Source: Desulfobacteraceae bacterium (GTDB lineage Bacteria; Desulfobacterota; Desulfobacteria; Desulfobacterales; SKZT01). Taken from it: a DNA stretch of 64,000 nucleotides. Shown here piece after piece: positions 45,493 to 54,177 of the stretch (its first letter is position 1; each line of letters starts with the position of its first letter). The notes under the pieces were generated by a model, which did not search any database, had not been told where the DNA came from, and was given only the letters and a program-made list of their open reading frames with translations. Location of the stretch: NCBI GenBank assembly GCA_011389745.1, contig JAABTQ010000005.1:62001-126000 (forward strand), given 5' to 3'. Position numbers and translations under genes: made by a program.

Positions 45493-45747
45493 TGTGATTT
45501 CCTTTCTGTTTTGTAATGCCCATGACCGTTCGCACCAATGGGGTTGCATATTTAATACAGCCGATTCATCATTTTTGATATGGCACGATATCATATCAAG
45601 GCTGTTTTAGAATAATTTTTTTTCAAGGATTCAGGCTTCGTTACAAACCCGCGCACAGACTATATTCATTGCTTAAATATTTTTTTACTGGTATTCTATA
45701 AAAATTAACAAACAAGGGTTTATGTATGCTTATAATGGTTTGAAATA

Positions 45748-47130
45748 ATGCCAGAAAAAAAAATTATTAGAGAGTTCATAAATTTAACTCCCGCATTTCT
45801 CTGTTTGGTGCTGATTTGTTTTCAGGTTCAGGCATGTTACGGAACTTCAAGTCAGGTGGAAAAAAACCAGACCGGACATGCAGCTCTCTCTGTTGAGGCC
45901 GATAAATCTTTGGTACCGGAGCCGGATTTTTCTTCACCTAAGCTCAAATTTCAGGATAATGTCGTTAGGGCCGGGCTTTTGTATGACCTTTCTTCGGATA
46001 CCATTCTCTGGGAAAAAAATATGCACAAGGCTTATCCCATTGCCTCCTTGACTAAAATGATGGTGGGGCTTCTGGTAATCGAGGAAATTTTTGCCGGTAA
46101 AATTACCTGGAAATCCATGATCCGGGTGACGCCTCAAGCAACCCGTACAGGTGGATTTATGGTTTCCCTGAAATCAGGCAGTTCACTTTCCGTGGAAGAC
46201 CTATTGAAAGCTGTGCTCGTATCCTCGGGAAATGATGCTGCTTATCTGCTGGCACAATATCTGGGTGGTACGGAACAAAAATTTGTAACTCGTATGAACA
46301 GGCGTGCTCAACAATTAGGAATGACATCAACCCGTTTTACCAATCCTACCGGCATGCCTGCATCGATCAGCCGGAATGACAATCATTCCAGTCCATGGGA
46401 TCTTCTCATTCTTTGCAGGGAAATGCTCAAACACAAAGAGCTGTTGTGGATTGCCGGCATGAGTGAGTCCACAATCTCGCAGGGGGAAAAAATTATCAAA
46501 CTGAGAAATCACAACCGGCTTGTAGCCCTTTATGATGAGGTGGACGGTTTTAAAACAGGATACACCAGAAATGCAAAATTTTGCCTGGCGGCCACGGCCA
46601 ACAAAAAAGATCGCCGGATTATCGCCATTGGTTTAGGCTTTGAATCTCAGAACCTGAGAAATCAATTTGTCGGAAACATGCTATCCCAATCTTACGATGC
46701 CCTTGGCCTGGGATCTCTCCAGCGAAGCACCTCTTATTCAAAAGCTTTCGCAGCAAAAACAAAACGTCCCAATCCACCCGCTTCGATCATTCATCGGGTT
46801 CGAACAGGGGATACTCTCTATGGCATTGCTAAAACTCACGGCTGCTCGATTGCGCAATTGAAAAGCTGGAACCGGCTGCGGGGAAATGTGATCAAACCGG
46901 GCCGGCAATTGAAAATATATCATAAATCTCAGAAACTTTATACTACTACCGCCCAATCCTCCGGTTCAAACGTGATTTATTACAAGGTCCGGCCCGGTGA
47001 TACACTATGGCGAATCTCTCAAAAATATAAGGGAACATCCGTGCAAAAACTGATGCAGATCAACGGAATCAAACGGGCCAGCGACCTGAAAGCCGGAGAT
47101 ACTATCAAAATCGTGATCGATGTGGGTTAG
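45748..47130 (+). CDS. D-alanyl-D-alanine carboxypeptidase (S11) with two LysM domains
   Basis: A 460-aa periplasmic penicillin-binding protein of low molecular weight that trims the terminal D-Ala of peptidoglycan stems. A signal peptide ends near QACYG. The SxxK motif is at residues 100-103 (ASLTKM), SxN at 160 (SSGNDA), and KTG at 269-271 (FKTGYT), all complete. After a linker, two LysM modules (about 352-393 and 410-453, e.g. HRVRTGDTLYGIAK and YKVRPGDTLWRISQ) bind glycan, replacing the usual amphipathic anchor helix of DacA. Such a DacA-LysM combination is uncommon but known. Confidence 0.93.
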   Translation: MPEKKIIREFINLTPAFLCLVLICFQVQACYGTSSQVEKNQTGHAALSVEADKSLVPEPDFSSPKLKFQDNVVRAGLLYDLSSDTILWEKNMHKAYPIASLTKMMVGLLVIEEIFAGKITWKSMIRVTPQATRTGGFMVSLKSGSSLSVEDLLKAVLVSSGNDAAYLLAQYLGGTEQKFVTRMNRRAQQLGMTSTRFTNPTGMPASISRNDNHSSPWDLLILCREMLKHKELLWIAGMSESTISQGEKIIKLRNHNRLVALYDEVDGFKTGYTRNAKFCLAATANKKDRRIIAIGLGFESQNLRNQFVGNMLSQSYDALGLGSLQRSTSYSKAFAAKTKRPNPPASIIHRVRTGDTLYGIAKTHGCSIAQLKSWNRLRGNVIKPGRQLKIYHKSQKLYTTTAQSSGSNVIYYKVRPGDTLWRISQKYKGTSVQKLMQINGIKRASDLKAGDTIKIVIDVG

Positions 47131-47825
47131 AACTCAATATCTGAAGAAACAACTTACAATGACTTAACAAAGGAATGATTTTGCATCTTTGGTGAAAGCA
47201 AGGCTTTCGCACTCCATTTTTATAACTTTTCTCAGCATACCAAAATCCTCACAAAGCCGGATTGTGTTTCAGAGCCTCACATTAGTCTCGATTTCTTCAT
47301 TTTTTTTTATTGACACATAGTCATGTACTTACCATATTTTATCTTATTCTTTTACTTTATCCATGATTATATCATTTGCATCAAAGGCATTAACAAAGCA
47401 TGGGTAATTATTGATCCAAAAAGAAAAATTATCCCTCGAAAAAAACAAAATTATACCAAATACTTAATGGTTGGTTACATTGCATATGAGGCTATCATTG
47501 ATTTCTGCCGGTTTTAACCTGCAAACGGATATTATTCTGAAACCGAAAAAGCGGAGCTATGCGAACGCTTCAATGTTCCTTCCGGCAGTGAGGAACTTTT
47601 AAATCCACCTAAATCCCCCCTTTTATGCCAAAGGGAAACTTCGATTGGGAGATACGCCTGCGGAACAATTCGCCGCCATTTTCTACAAAGCCCTTGCACT
47701 CGGACACTCTACCTGAATCCGAGGATTTGGCAAAACCTGAGCGGGCAATCCGGATGGCCGTTCATTATTGGGGCAAACTTCAATCATCCAAACACAGTCA
47801 TTGGCGTCATCCTCAGACTCTGATC
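47131..47825 (+). other. Long region without a convincing gene
   Basis: About 700 bases hold only short open stretches. A 64-codon frame at 47323-47517 is hydrophobic then basic and has no clear ribosome site. From 47640 a stretch reading KLRLGDTPAEQFAAIFYKALALGHST looks gene-like but stops quickly and lies in a different frame from the EEP relic that follows. It probably belongs to the same broken locus. Confidence 0.5.
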
Positions 47826-48305
47826 ATGAAAATTTCAGGTATCGAGCTGGAATTTATCGGGGGACACCTGAAAAGTAAAATCAATACCATGCAGCCTATT
47901 GATGAGGCCGGTAAACTGATGGCGGACTTTGTGGATGAAGCTCTAAGGGCACGCGTCCGGCTTGTAACCGAGGCCTCCGATATACGCCGCTACATCGAGC
48001 GAAAATTTGAACAGGAAGCCAACCCTCGCGTTTTTGTCTGCGGCGATATGAATGATGGGCCCGGCCGTGGATATTTTGAGCCTGGTGCAGATGCTTTGCC
48101 TTCAGAACCGGTCAATCCGACCCGATTCCAGCTTATCGATCACATTTTGTTCACACAATCGCTGGTAGGCAAAAACGCATCACCCCGAGTAAAGGCCCAT
48201 GCCGGACTGATCGAACACACCATTCATCAGCGAAACAACGCCTTGCTGACAAATGTCAATCGCACAAGCGACCATGTCCCCGAGTCGGTTCATATTACGC
48301 TATGA
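47826..48305 (+). pseudogene. C-terminal part of an endonuclease/exonuclease/phosphatase protein
   Basis: Text of the EEP superfamily is clear: the Asn/His-bearing GGHLKSK, RVFVCGDMNDGPG with the catalytic Asp and Asn, LIDHILF, and a final SDHVPESVHITL containing the catalytic His. The usual N-terminal strand with the first Glu and metal site is missing, and the open frame to 47625 in front does not match. It also lacks expected spacing between DMNDGPG and LIDHILF, so an internal deletion is likely. Probably non-functional. Confidence 0.7.
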
Positions 48306-48407
48306 TCGGCTCTGGTGTCATCTCCGCATCATCAAACCACCGATTCAGTAAATTCTTAAACTATGAGGTGAGGACCTTCCTTGAAATATATATCTTATAA
48401 TCTATAC

Positions 48408-48433
48408 TTGACATATTCCAGCCATTGGGTCAA
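48408..48433. promoter_or_regulatory. Possible operator/promoter upstream of vapB relic
   Basis: TTGAC and GTCAA face each other across 16 bases, about 40 bases before the vapB start; a further ATATTTTTTGAATAT dyad follows. The TTGACA also resembles a -35 element. Such dyads are the usual autoregulation site of VapB-type antitoxins, but nothing here proves binding. Confidence 0.35.
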
Positions 48434-48473
48434 TATTTTTTGAATATGAACCAACAAATATAAGGAGGCGCTT

Positions 48474-48675
48474 ATGGAAAACCGCTAAACTATTCATTAA
48501 CGGAAGAAGTCAAGCTGTTCACTTACCCAAAGCCTACCGGTTCGAGGGAATTGAGGTCTATATAAAAAAAGTACCCGGAGGGGTATTGTTAATGGATAAA
48601 AATGAATCTATCTGGGATCTTTGGGAAAAAAATCTAATGAAATACCCCAATGTTCATATTCAAGGATGCCCGTAA
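48474..48675 (+). pseudogene. Frameshifted VapB-type antitoxin
   Basis: A ribosome site (AAGGAGG) and ATG are followed by GAA, one extra A, and then the VapB opening [21 protein letters not shown]. Removing one A (48480) would give [13 protein letters not shown], the usual SpoVT/AbrB-fold start. The frame then passes EVYIKKV and ends early at a stop within the VOC gene relic, missing the toxin-binding tail. No VapC gene follows. This is a broken antitoxin with intact control elements. Confidence 0.8.
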
Positions 48676-49082
48676 GGCCATTGAATTCTATAAAAAGGCC
48701 TTCGGGGCAGAAGAGCGTTTCATCATGCCTACCCCGGATTGACAAGGGCGTGATGCACGCTGAGTTCCAGATCGGTACTTCAATCATCATGATAGGCGAA
48801 GAAAATCCCCAGTGTCCCAGTAAAAGTGCAGAAACCATGGACGGTTCCCCTGTCAGTTTTTATGTTTATCTCGAAAAAGTAGATGAGGCTTTTAAGATCG
48901 CGGTTGACTCAGGTGCCGAGATCCGGATGCCTGTCGAGGACATGTTCTGGGGTGACCGTATGGGTACCGTGCAGGATCCGTTCGGCTACACATGGAACGT
49001 CGCAAGCCACACCAGGGACCTGACACCGGAGGAAATCCAGGAGGGTGCGAAGGCCGCTTTCGCCAAGATGGCAGAAAAGTAG
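48650..49082 (+). pseudogene. Frameshifted VOC/glyoxalase family gene
   Basis: The first frame ([19 protein letters not shown]) ends at TGA 48740-48742; the adjacent frame carries on with KGVMHAEFQIGTSIIM, YVYLEKVDEAFKIAVDSGAE and DRMGTVQDPFGYTWNVASH. One extra T (GATTGAC for GATGAC) explains the break. The protein would be a PhnB/VOC-type fold of about 145 aa. It overlaps the vapB relic, so a deletion also removed its first residues. Same style of single-base insertion as in vapB. Confidence 0.78.
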
Positions 49083-49278
49083 GTCACCTGTACCCCCTTT
49101 CCTTTCTCAAGCTCTTTACCAGAAACAACCAAAAGCATGATATTGGCTGGCGGGAAGATATTTAAGGTTTCCCCCTGTCGTATATCCTGCCGGCAAATTA
49201 ATTTGCCGTTCGGAAAGAATGTGCCGTCGAATTTAACGCGCGGGGGTAAAACCATTGATTCAACCAGGAGGTTAGAAC

Positions 49279-49899
49279 ATGCGACAGATATGGATTGCGA
49301 CCTGCTTTGCAATAATCATTTTCGGGTGCCAGGTGATCTCGACTGACGAGGCGCAAAAAGCGGAAGACGCTAAGAGCAAGGCGGAAGTATTGGAGCAGAA
49401 CGCAGCGCCCGAGGGAACCAAGAAACCCCCCTCTCTATCCGAGATCATCACGAAGCCTGAAGCGCAGGCTGTGGATCCGATTGGTAAAGGCCCCCTGGAT
49501 GATGCAATTACCTGCCTTTCACGAACCATCTACTGGGAAACCAAGGGCGAGGGGGCTGCCGGCATGGAAGCAGTCGCCAATGTTGTCATGAATCGGCTTG
49601 GCAAGGAGGGCTTTCCAAACACGATTTGTGAAGTCGTCATGCAAGGCAGCGAGCAGGGTGCCTGCCAGTTCTCATGGTGGTGCGATGGCCGTTCGGATGA
49701 CGTAGAGGAGGAAAAATCCTATGCGATCGCCAAGGAAATAGCTCGAAAAGCTCTTAACCGGCAACTAACAGACCGAACCGGTGGCGCATTGTCTTTCCAC
49801 CATCGGAAAGTATCCCCAGGTTGGGCCGCGGAATACATCATGACAAACAAGGTCGGCGAGCATATTTTTTACAAGCCTCACAGCAAAACCACGAAATAA
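49279..49899 (+). CDS. SleB-like cell-wall hydrolase, probable lipoprotein
   Basis: A 206-aa exported Hydrolase_2 (SleB-type) peptidoglycan hydrolase. An N-terminal hydrophobic segment leads to IFGC, a likely lipobox. The core reads LSRTIYWETKGEGAAGMEAVANVVMNR split across residues 79-110, with the catalytic-type Glu, followed by ACQFSWWCDG and GALSFHH. In spore-formers this family opens the cortex; in other bacteria it trims septal or glycan strands. The AGGAGGTTAGAAC before the ATG is a good ribosome site. It is the one intact non-TA gene in this decaying zone. Confidence 0.9.
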   Translation: MRQIWIATCFAIIIFGCQVISTDEAQKAEDAKSKAEVLEQNAAPEGTKKPPSLSEIITKPEAQAVDPIGKGPLDDAITCLSRTIYWETKGEGAAGMEAVANVVMNRLGKEGFPNTICEVVMQGSEQGACQFSWWCDGRSDDVEEEKSYAIAKEIARKALNRQLTDRTGGALSFHHRKVSPGWAAEYIMTNKVGEHIFYKPHSKTTK

Positions 49900-49956
49900 G
49901 CCCTGTATGCATTCTTCCCGGCTTCGTCTCATTACCTCCCTGCCCTCTCCGTAAGC

Positions 49957-50040
49957 AAGATGATGAGTTAAAAGAATTGACCGAAACTGCATTAAACGGA
50001 TGCCCAGGATGATAGTGCTGAAAAGAGGTATGATTATTGA
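49957..50040 (+). repeat. 84-bp partial copy of the mazE-mazF junction
   Basis: These 84 bases match 51204-51287 with only two differences. The copied segment covers the last codons of the mazE-like antitoxin and first codons of mazF. Directly after it the sequences diverge (ATGGGGTAAAG here, CATCAATCTTG there). The copy lies 1.2 kb upstream of the intact pair in the same orientation and is followed at once by a REP-like segment and a Y1 transposase relic. Confidence 0.85.
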
Positions 50041-50045
50041 TGGGG

Positions 50046-50096
50046 TAAAGTGGGGTCATGCCACGCCAAGATCCTGTTTTATCGACATTACCTCTT
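50046..50096 (+). repeat. REP-associated segment, copy 1
   Basis: AAGTGGGGTCATGCCACGCC and ATCCTGTTTTATCGACATT here recur with small changes at 50805-50853. The GTGGGGTC-GCCACG palindrome just ahead of a Y1 transposase-like frame is the layout expected of REP/Y1-transposase elements. Confidence 0.6.
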
Positions 50097-50179
50097 GATA
50101 AAAGGCCCTAATTACGGCTAATATTGCAATTTTCAGGAGAAAAAATTCAGATATTGAAGTTCTCCCGACGAGACAAATT

Positions 50180-50344
50180 ATGGCAAGGGCCAAAAGGCAC
50201 TATCTACCTTGGCAGGTGTGGTACATCACTCATAGATGCCACAAAAGAGAGTTTCTGCTCAAACTGAAAATCGATCGGCAGAGATGGCTCCACTGGCTTT
50301 ACGAAGCCCGAAAGCGATATGGTTTGGTCGAAGATCATCGGTAA
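50180..50344 (+). pseudogene. 5' fragment of a REP-associated (Y1) transposase
   Basis: Starts MARAKRHYLPWQVWYITHRC, the opening of the REP-associated tyrosine transposase family, and continues to KRYGLV before a stop at 50342-50344. The HuH motif and the catalytic Tyr, which come later, are missing. About 54 of 230 or more residues remain. The abrupt end coincides with the start of the minus-strand GGDEF relic. Confidence 0.8.
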
Positions 50345-50563
50345 TCAAGAATCATTTCCAGGCGCGTAAAAACTAATCTTATTCCTGCCCGTGTCTTTGG
50401 CGACATACATTGCCGTGTCGGCATTCTTGATCAAATCCGCGGATGTAATTGCGTCGGCGGGGAACATGGCAATGCCGACGGACGCTCCTACGCGGAGCAC
50501 TTCACCGAGAATCTCCATAGGCTCATTGATCGACCTGACGACACAGGTGGCGATGGAAGCAAG
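50345..50563 (-). pseudogene. C-terminal fragment of a GGDEF diguanylate cyclase
   Basis: On the minus strand the text GEVLRVGASVGIAMFPADA and ADTAMYVAKDTGRNKISFY is the end of a GGDEF domain, and the stop (50345-50347) follows YAPGNDS. The GGDEF catalytic loop and sensory parts are not present upstream of 50563. It is joined end to end with the transposase relic, suggesting a rearrangement at their boundary. Confidence 0.75.
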
Positions 50564-50804
50564 GCAGTTGCTTTATTTAACCACCGGACTTTTTTCGTTG
50601 TGACATTCATGTTCTATCTTTTAGGATAGGAAGACGCTTTTGTCAAGAAACGTGTGAAGGATGTTTGAATAGGATGATTATAGAAGGGTCTTTGTTGACT
50701 CTTATCTGCAGTAGAAGTTTAAAGTAGATGTATCAAGGCCACATCACATTGAAAACTCGGATGCCTGATATCATGGGATAAATCTTGGTAAGGTTAAAGT
50801 GATT

Positions 50805-50853
50805 AAGGTGGGGTCGGGCCACGCAAGATCCTGTTTATCGACATTACCTCTTA
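50805..50853 (+). repeat. REP-associated segment, copy 2
   Basis: Near-copy of 50046-50096 (AAGGTGGGGTCGGGCCACG, then AAGATCCTGTTTATCGACA). It lies before the intact mazEF pair, whereas copy 1 lies after the 84-bp partial mazEF copy. Confidence 0.6.
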
Positions 50854-50894
50854 GGTGTGGAATTTGGGGGACATGATACTTAATTCAGAAAACA

Positions 50895-50915
50895 CACCGG
50901 TAAACCGGTGTTTTC
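50895..50915. terminator. Hairpin with T-run upstream of mazEF
   Basis: A perfect 8-bp stem ACACCGGT / ACCGGTGT with a tight AA loop, with AAAA before and TTT after. Flanking A and T runs allow termination on either strand. It could shield mazEF from upstream reading. Confidence 0.55.
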
Positions 50916-51025
50916 ACGTTCGCCTTTTCTCATCTGCTCAAACAGTTTTATTGACTTTAGGTGCACTAGTCCCTATAATAGGCCTGAAAACAAGGTTCCA
51001 ATGTTACTACCCAAAAGGAGGCTAT

Positions 51026-51259
51026 ATGTTACAGGCAAAATTCAGCCTTGAAGAAACGCAAGCCAAGTTTTTGAATAATTTTAAACTCTATGGATTTAAG
51101 GATAAAAGCTCTATGCTTCGTGAGGCTATAGAGCTTTTCAAGAAAGAAGTTGAACTTGAAAGTCTAAGAAAATCCGCTGAATTATATTCTGAAATTTATT
51201 CTGAAGATGATGAGTTAAAAGAATTGACCGAAACTGCATTAAACGGATGGCCAGAATGA
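51026..51259 (+). CDS. MazE-like antitoxin
   Basis: A 77-aa antitoxin placed just before a MazF/PemK toxin. It starts MLQAKFSLEETQAKFLNNF and is helix-rich, with an acidic C-terminus (YSEDDELKELTE) that would wrap around the toxin; the N-terminal part probably forms the DNA-binding ribbon-helix-helix or related fold. The ATG at 51026 is preceded by AAAAGGAGG, so the longer open frame from 50855 is not used. Its stop overlaps the toxin start (ATGA). An 84-bp copy of its 3' end occurs at 49957. Confidence 0.8.
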   Translation: MLQAKFSLEETQAKFLNNFKLYGFKDKSSMLREAIELFKKEVELESLRKSAELYSEIYSEDDELKELTETALNGWPE

Positions 51260-51615
51260 TAGTGCTGAAAAGAGGTATGATTATTGACATCAATCTTGAT
51301 CCGACAATAGGTTCAGAAACTGGAAAAATCAGACCTTGTGTAGTTGTGACTAACAATGTTTATAATGAAAGAGTCCCAGTTATCCAAGTTGTTCCAATTA
51401 CTGAATGGAGTGCAAAAAAAGCTCGAATAAAAACCAATGTTGAAATTTATCCTTCCTCCGATAATGGTTTATCTAAAAAATCGATAGCAGACTGTTTGCA
51501 GACACGTCCAATAGATCATCGTCATAGGTTGGTCAAATTTCGTGGGAGACTGTCAATAGATAAAGTTCAGGAAATTAACCAGTCTTTAAAGGTTGTTTTT
51601 GAACTTAATGCATAG
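51256..51615 (+). CDS. mazF: MazF/PemK-type endoribonuclease toxin
   Basis: A 119-aa PemK-fold mRNA interferase. Core text is present: LKRGMIIDINLDPTIGSETGKIRPCVVVTNN for the S1-S2 loop (split over residues 4-35), and VPVIQVVPITE, RPIDHRHR and KFRGRLS. The RG pair in the first strand and the Arg in KIRPC are typical catalytic-region residues. An alternative ATG nine bases upstream (51247) exists, and a third at 51277 would cut off the first strand. It overlaps the antitoxin gene by four bases, so the pair is coupled and looks complete. Confidence 0.88.
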   Translation: MIVLKRGMIIDINLDPTIGSETGKIRPCVVVTNNVYNERVPVIQVVPITEWSAKKARIKTNVEIYPSSDNGLSKKSIADCLQTRPIDHRHRLVKFRGRLSIDKVQEINQSLKVVFELNA

Positions 51616-51731
51616 CGCAAAATACCCAAAGGCTAACCCATAAGGATTGAACAGACCTGCCAGGAAAATGTGACAAATTAATCGGGAGTTTGATGGCAGG
51701 TCGGATTCAATCCATTCCTCGAAACCGGCCC

Positions 51732-51903
51732 CCGACTCATCCAAGGAAATGCTTTTCGAGGAGTTTATTTCACTTAGGCTAACGCAGACAGAGCTGGCTC
51801 TGCGGCTTGAAGTTTCATAACCTCGGCTAAACAAAATCGTAAAAGACCATCGCTGGGTAACTCCGGACACCGGTTTGCGCCTTCCCCAAGTTTTGGGTGG
51901 CAA
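51732..51903 (+). pseudogene. HigA-type antitoxin relic
   Basis: Text KEMLFEEFISLRLTQTELALRLEVS stops at TAA (51818-51820), and PRLNKIVKDHRWVTPDTGLRLPQ continues in the same frame. In intact HigA the stop position is Tyr (VSYPRLNEIV), a one-base change from TAT/TAC. The THP motif before KEML appears only in a neighbouring frame, so a second lesion is likely. No HigB toxin is seen. Confidence 0.7.
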
Positions 51904-52544
51904 GTGTCCATGCCGGAAGTGCTCTCCATCTGCAGAACAACGCGCGGATGCGAGGCATTTATGCAGCAAGGGTTGTTGGTCGCAAGGAGACCTTTATGTC
52001 CGGATCGGCGGCAGCGATATTGATTGGCAGCCCTATTACTCCGGATACCGGGACTACCAGTAGTATGCCCAAGGTGCGGGGCTGGAAGGTAATATGGACA
52101 ACATTAAAAACACCACTGAAATTACTCATGTCATCTGGGGACAAATAGAAGTTACTGTTAATGGGGGCTTCGTCGATCTCCAAAAAAGATATGGTATTCA
52201 CGCATTGATTCATAATAGTACCACGACCCTTTCGGGATTGGGTGTATTCAAAGATTGCAAAAAATAGATATAGATGGTTTGGTAAAAAGCAAAGTTGTAC
52301 GGTTCTGTCAGAGGATGAGAAATCGTGGTTTTTGTAGTAAAAGAATTCGGTCATTTTGATTGGAAAGAACAAAAAAAGCATGGGTAGCCAATCCCGACAT
52401 TCCCCTCAATATCGGGAGACCAACATCGTTGTTTATTATTTAGGGGGATTTCCCTAAGACAATTTTAGACTCTTCAAATAAATAACTTGACAGGCTTAAG
52501 TTCTCATAGGTACCTGAAATCAATCATTATCGATCTTTTTGTAT
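51904..52544 (+). other. Gene-free or unrecognised stretch
   Basis: Short frames occur on both strands; a minus-strand stretch 51959-52140 reading GVFNVVHITFQPRTLGILLV and a plus-strand frame over the same bases look equally plausible, and I recognise neither. No ribosome site supports either. Confidence 0.4.
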
Positions 52545-52624
52545 CGTCATTCCGGCGAAAGCCGGAATCCAGGTGGATTCAAGAAGTTGGTTTTTCTGGA
52601 TGCCGGATCAAGTCCGGCATGACG
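52545..52624. repeat. CCGGC-type REP/MITE-like palindrome
   Basis: Begins CGTCATTCCGGCGAAAGCCGGAATCCAG and ends CTGGATGCCGGATCAAGTCCGGCATGACG (each given in full only as two arms); the two arms are imperfect reverse complements and each also folds on itself around GCCGG. This type of 80-bp element is common in intergenic DNA of related bacteria. Position: just before the patatin gene. Confidence 0.75.
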
Positions 52625-52666
52625 GAAAACTTTGGACTGTCGAGGTAATAATTAAGGGGGATAAAT

Positions 52667-53932
52667 ATGAATACAGAATATTTTACTCAAAACGAGGAAA
52701 TTCAGAAGATAATCTCTAACCTTAAAAATGATATCTCAGAAAAATCATTCTCCGACGTTATCGACGAAAAAGGAAATCAGTACGTCGATCTCGTCCAGGA
52801 AGGCGGGGGGGTGCTTGGAATCGCTCTGCTGGGTTATACATACGCGCTTGAACAGGTCGGTATAAGATTTTTCAGCCTTGCCGGCACATCCGCAGGAGCC
52901 ATAAACACGCTATTGCTCGCTGCCTGCGATACTGTTGACAATCCAAAATCCGAAAAAATCATAGGGTTAATGGCCAATAAAAATCTTTATGACTTTGTTG
53001 ACGGGCCTTTCTTTGTCAGGTTTCTTCTGAAAACAATCAAAATGGGTTCAAAGGATAAACCTTCACTTAAAAGGATAATTTTAACCACATTGAAATTATT
53101 TGGTAATCTATTGTTTATTGTGCCGGTAGTTGTATATGTCCTGGCCAGGAAAGGATTAAACAAGGGAACCAACTTCAGAAATTGGATATCCGATATTCTT
53201 AAAACCAGCCGGATCGAATCCACCAAAGACCTTTTAAATCTGAGAATAAAACCCGAAGGATTATATCTCAAAAAAGGTGTAGACAGAACTGTTGATGATC
53301 TTCACCCTAAATTAAAAATAATCGCCGCTGAAATCACAACTGAAACCAGAGTAATATTTCCCGAAATGAATAATTTATTCTGGAATGAACCCGACAATAT
53401 CAACCCAGCGGATTATCTTCGTGCCTCCATGTCCATTCCCATCTTTTTTCATCCGCTTAAAGTCGCCATTGAAAACAGAGTCAAGAAAGAAGATTGGAAA
53501 AGGTACGTTAAATATAAAGGAAAACTTCCTTCTGTGGCCCATTTTGTGGACGGCGGTGTGTTATCTAACTTCCCAATCGATGTATTTCATAAAAACAATG
53601 TCATCCCGCGACTGCCCACATTCGGAGTCAAACTCGGCGATGATCGGAATCAGGTAAGCAAAGTCGGGACAGTAACAAAATTTTTACTGGCGATTTTCAA
53701 CAGTGCCAGACATGTTTTGGATTACCAATTTCTTTTAACCCATGATGATTATGAACATCTGATTCAAAAAATCGATATCGGCGAACACAACTGGCTGAAT
53801 TTTTCAATCAGCGATGAAGACAAACTTGACTTGTTTATAAGAGGTGCAAAAGCCGCTGATGAATTTTTAAGAAAGTTCAACTGGGATAAATATAAAAAAA
53901 TCAGGGAAAGCCTGATCTTAAAACAGTTGTGA
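52667..53932 (+). CDS. Patatin-like phospholipase
   Basis: A 421-aa Ser-Asp dyad lipid hydrolase. The oxyanion-hole glycines are in VQEGGGVLGIALLG, the nucleophile Ser75 lies in GTSAG (LAGTSAGAIN), and the catalytic Asp295 in FVDGGVLSNFPID. A hydrophobic stretch around residue 142-160 (LFGNLLFIVPVVVYVL) may sit in or on the membrane. The start follows GGGGATAAAT. No co-transcribed partner is visible, so it is not obviously part of a defence system. Substrates could be phospholipids or lipid storage esters. Confidence 0.92.
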   Translation: MNTEYFTQNEEIQKIISNLKNDISEKSFSDVIDEKGNQYVDLVQEGGGVLGIALLGYTYALEQVGIRFFSLAGTSAGAINTLLLAACDTVDNPKSEKIIGLMANKNLYDFVDGPFFVRFLLKTIKMGSKDKPSLKRIILTTLKLFGNLLFIVPVVVYVLARKGLNKGTNFRNWISDILKTSRIESTKDLLNLRIKPEGLYLKKGVDRTVDDLHPKLKIIAAEITTETRVIFPEMNNLFWNEPDNINPADYLRASMSIPIFFHPLKVAIENRVKKEDWKRYVKYKGKLPSVAHFVDGGVLSNFPIDVFHKNNVIPRLPTFGVKLGDDRNQVSKVGTVTKFLLAIFNSARHVLDYQFLLTHDDYEHLIQKIDIGEHNWLNFSISDEDKLDLFIRGAKAADEFLRKFNWDKYKKIRESLILKQL

Positions 53933-53979
53933 TGTGTTATTGAACCTCTGCAGCGACCGCCGCGTTTGCATCATCGGTT

Positions 53980-54168
53980 TCAATTGGTGTCTTTTGCCAG
54001 ACTGCTGTGATTGGATATCCCTTTAAACAGGCTTGATGCTGTCGGAGATTTAACTATATCAGCATTTTTACACTTCGGACATAAGGGTTTTTCTTCTTTA
54101 TCGCCCATAAAAATGATCTTTTTGTATTTATGCCCACAGTGTCGGCAATTATATTCAACTGACGGCAT
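53980..54168 (-). CDS. FmdB-family zinc-ribbon protein
   Basis: A 62-aa protein with two CxxC pairs, NCRHCG and CPKCKN, forming a zinc ribbon of the FmdB type (named after a formylmethanofuran/formamidase regulator). It ends in a polar tail KGISNHSSLAKDTN. It follows rubrerythrin with a 9-base gap, so it is likely on the same transcript. The role is unknown beyond regulatory suggestions. Confidence 0.85.
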   Translation of the reverse strand: MPSVEYNCRHCGHKYKKIIFMGDKEEKPLCPKCKNADIVKSPTASSLFKGISNHSSLAKDTN

Positions 54169-54177
54169 TGTTTTATA

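Larger units (their letters stand above)
50564..51025 (+). other. Gene-free stretch upstream of mazEF
   Basis: No coding region is convincing here. It contains REP-like copy 2 (50805-50853) and a hairpin (50895-50912). The mazE-like gene begins just after its ribosome site. Confidence 0.6.

Noticed and set aside
47323-47517. Possible small hydrophobic protein of 64 aa
   Set aside because: No ribosome site, very AT-rich, and no motif; may be chance.
51897-52381. Possible PAAR-like or membrane protein on either strand
   Set aside because: The text is suggestive (ILIGSPITPDTG) but neither strand has a start or a recognisable family; left as unassigned.
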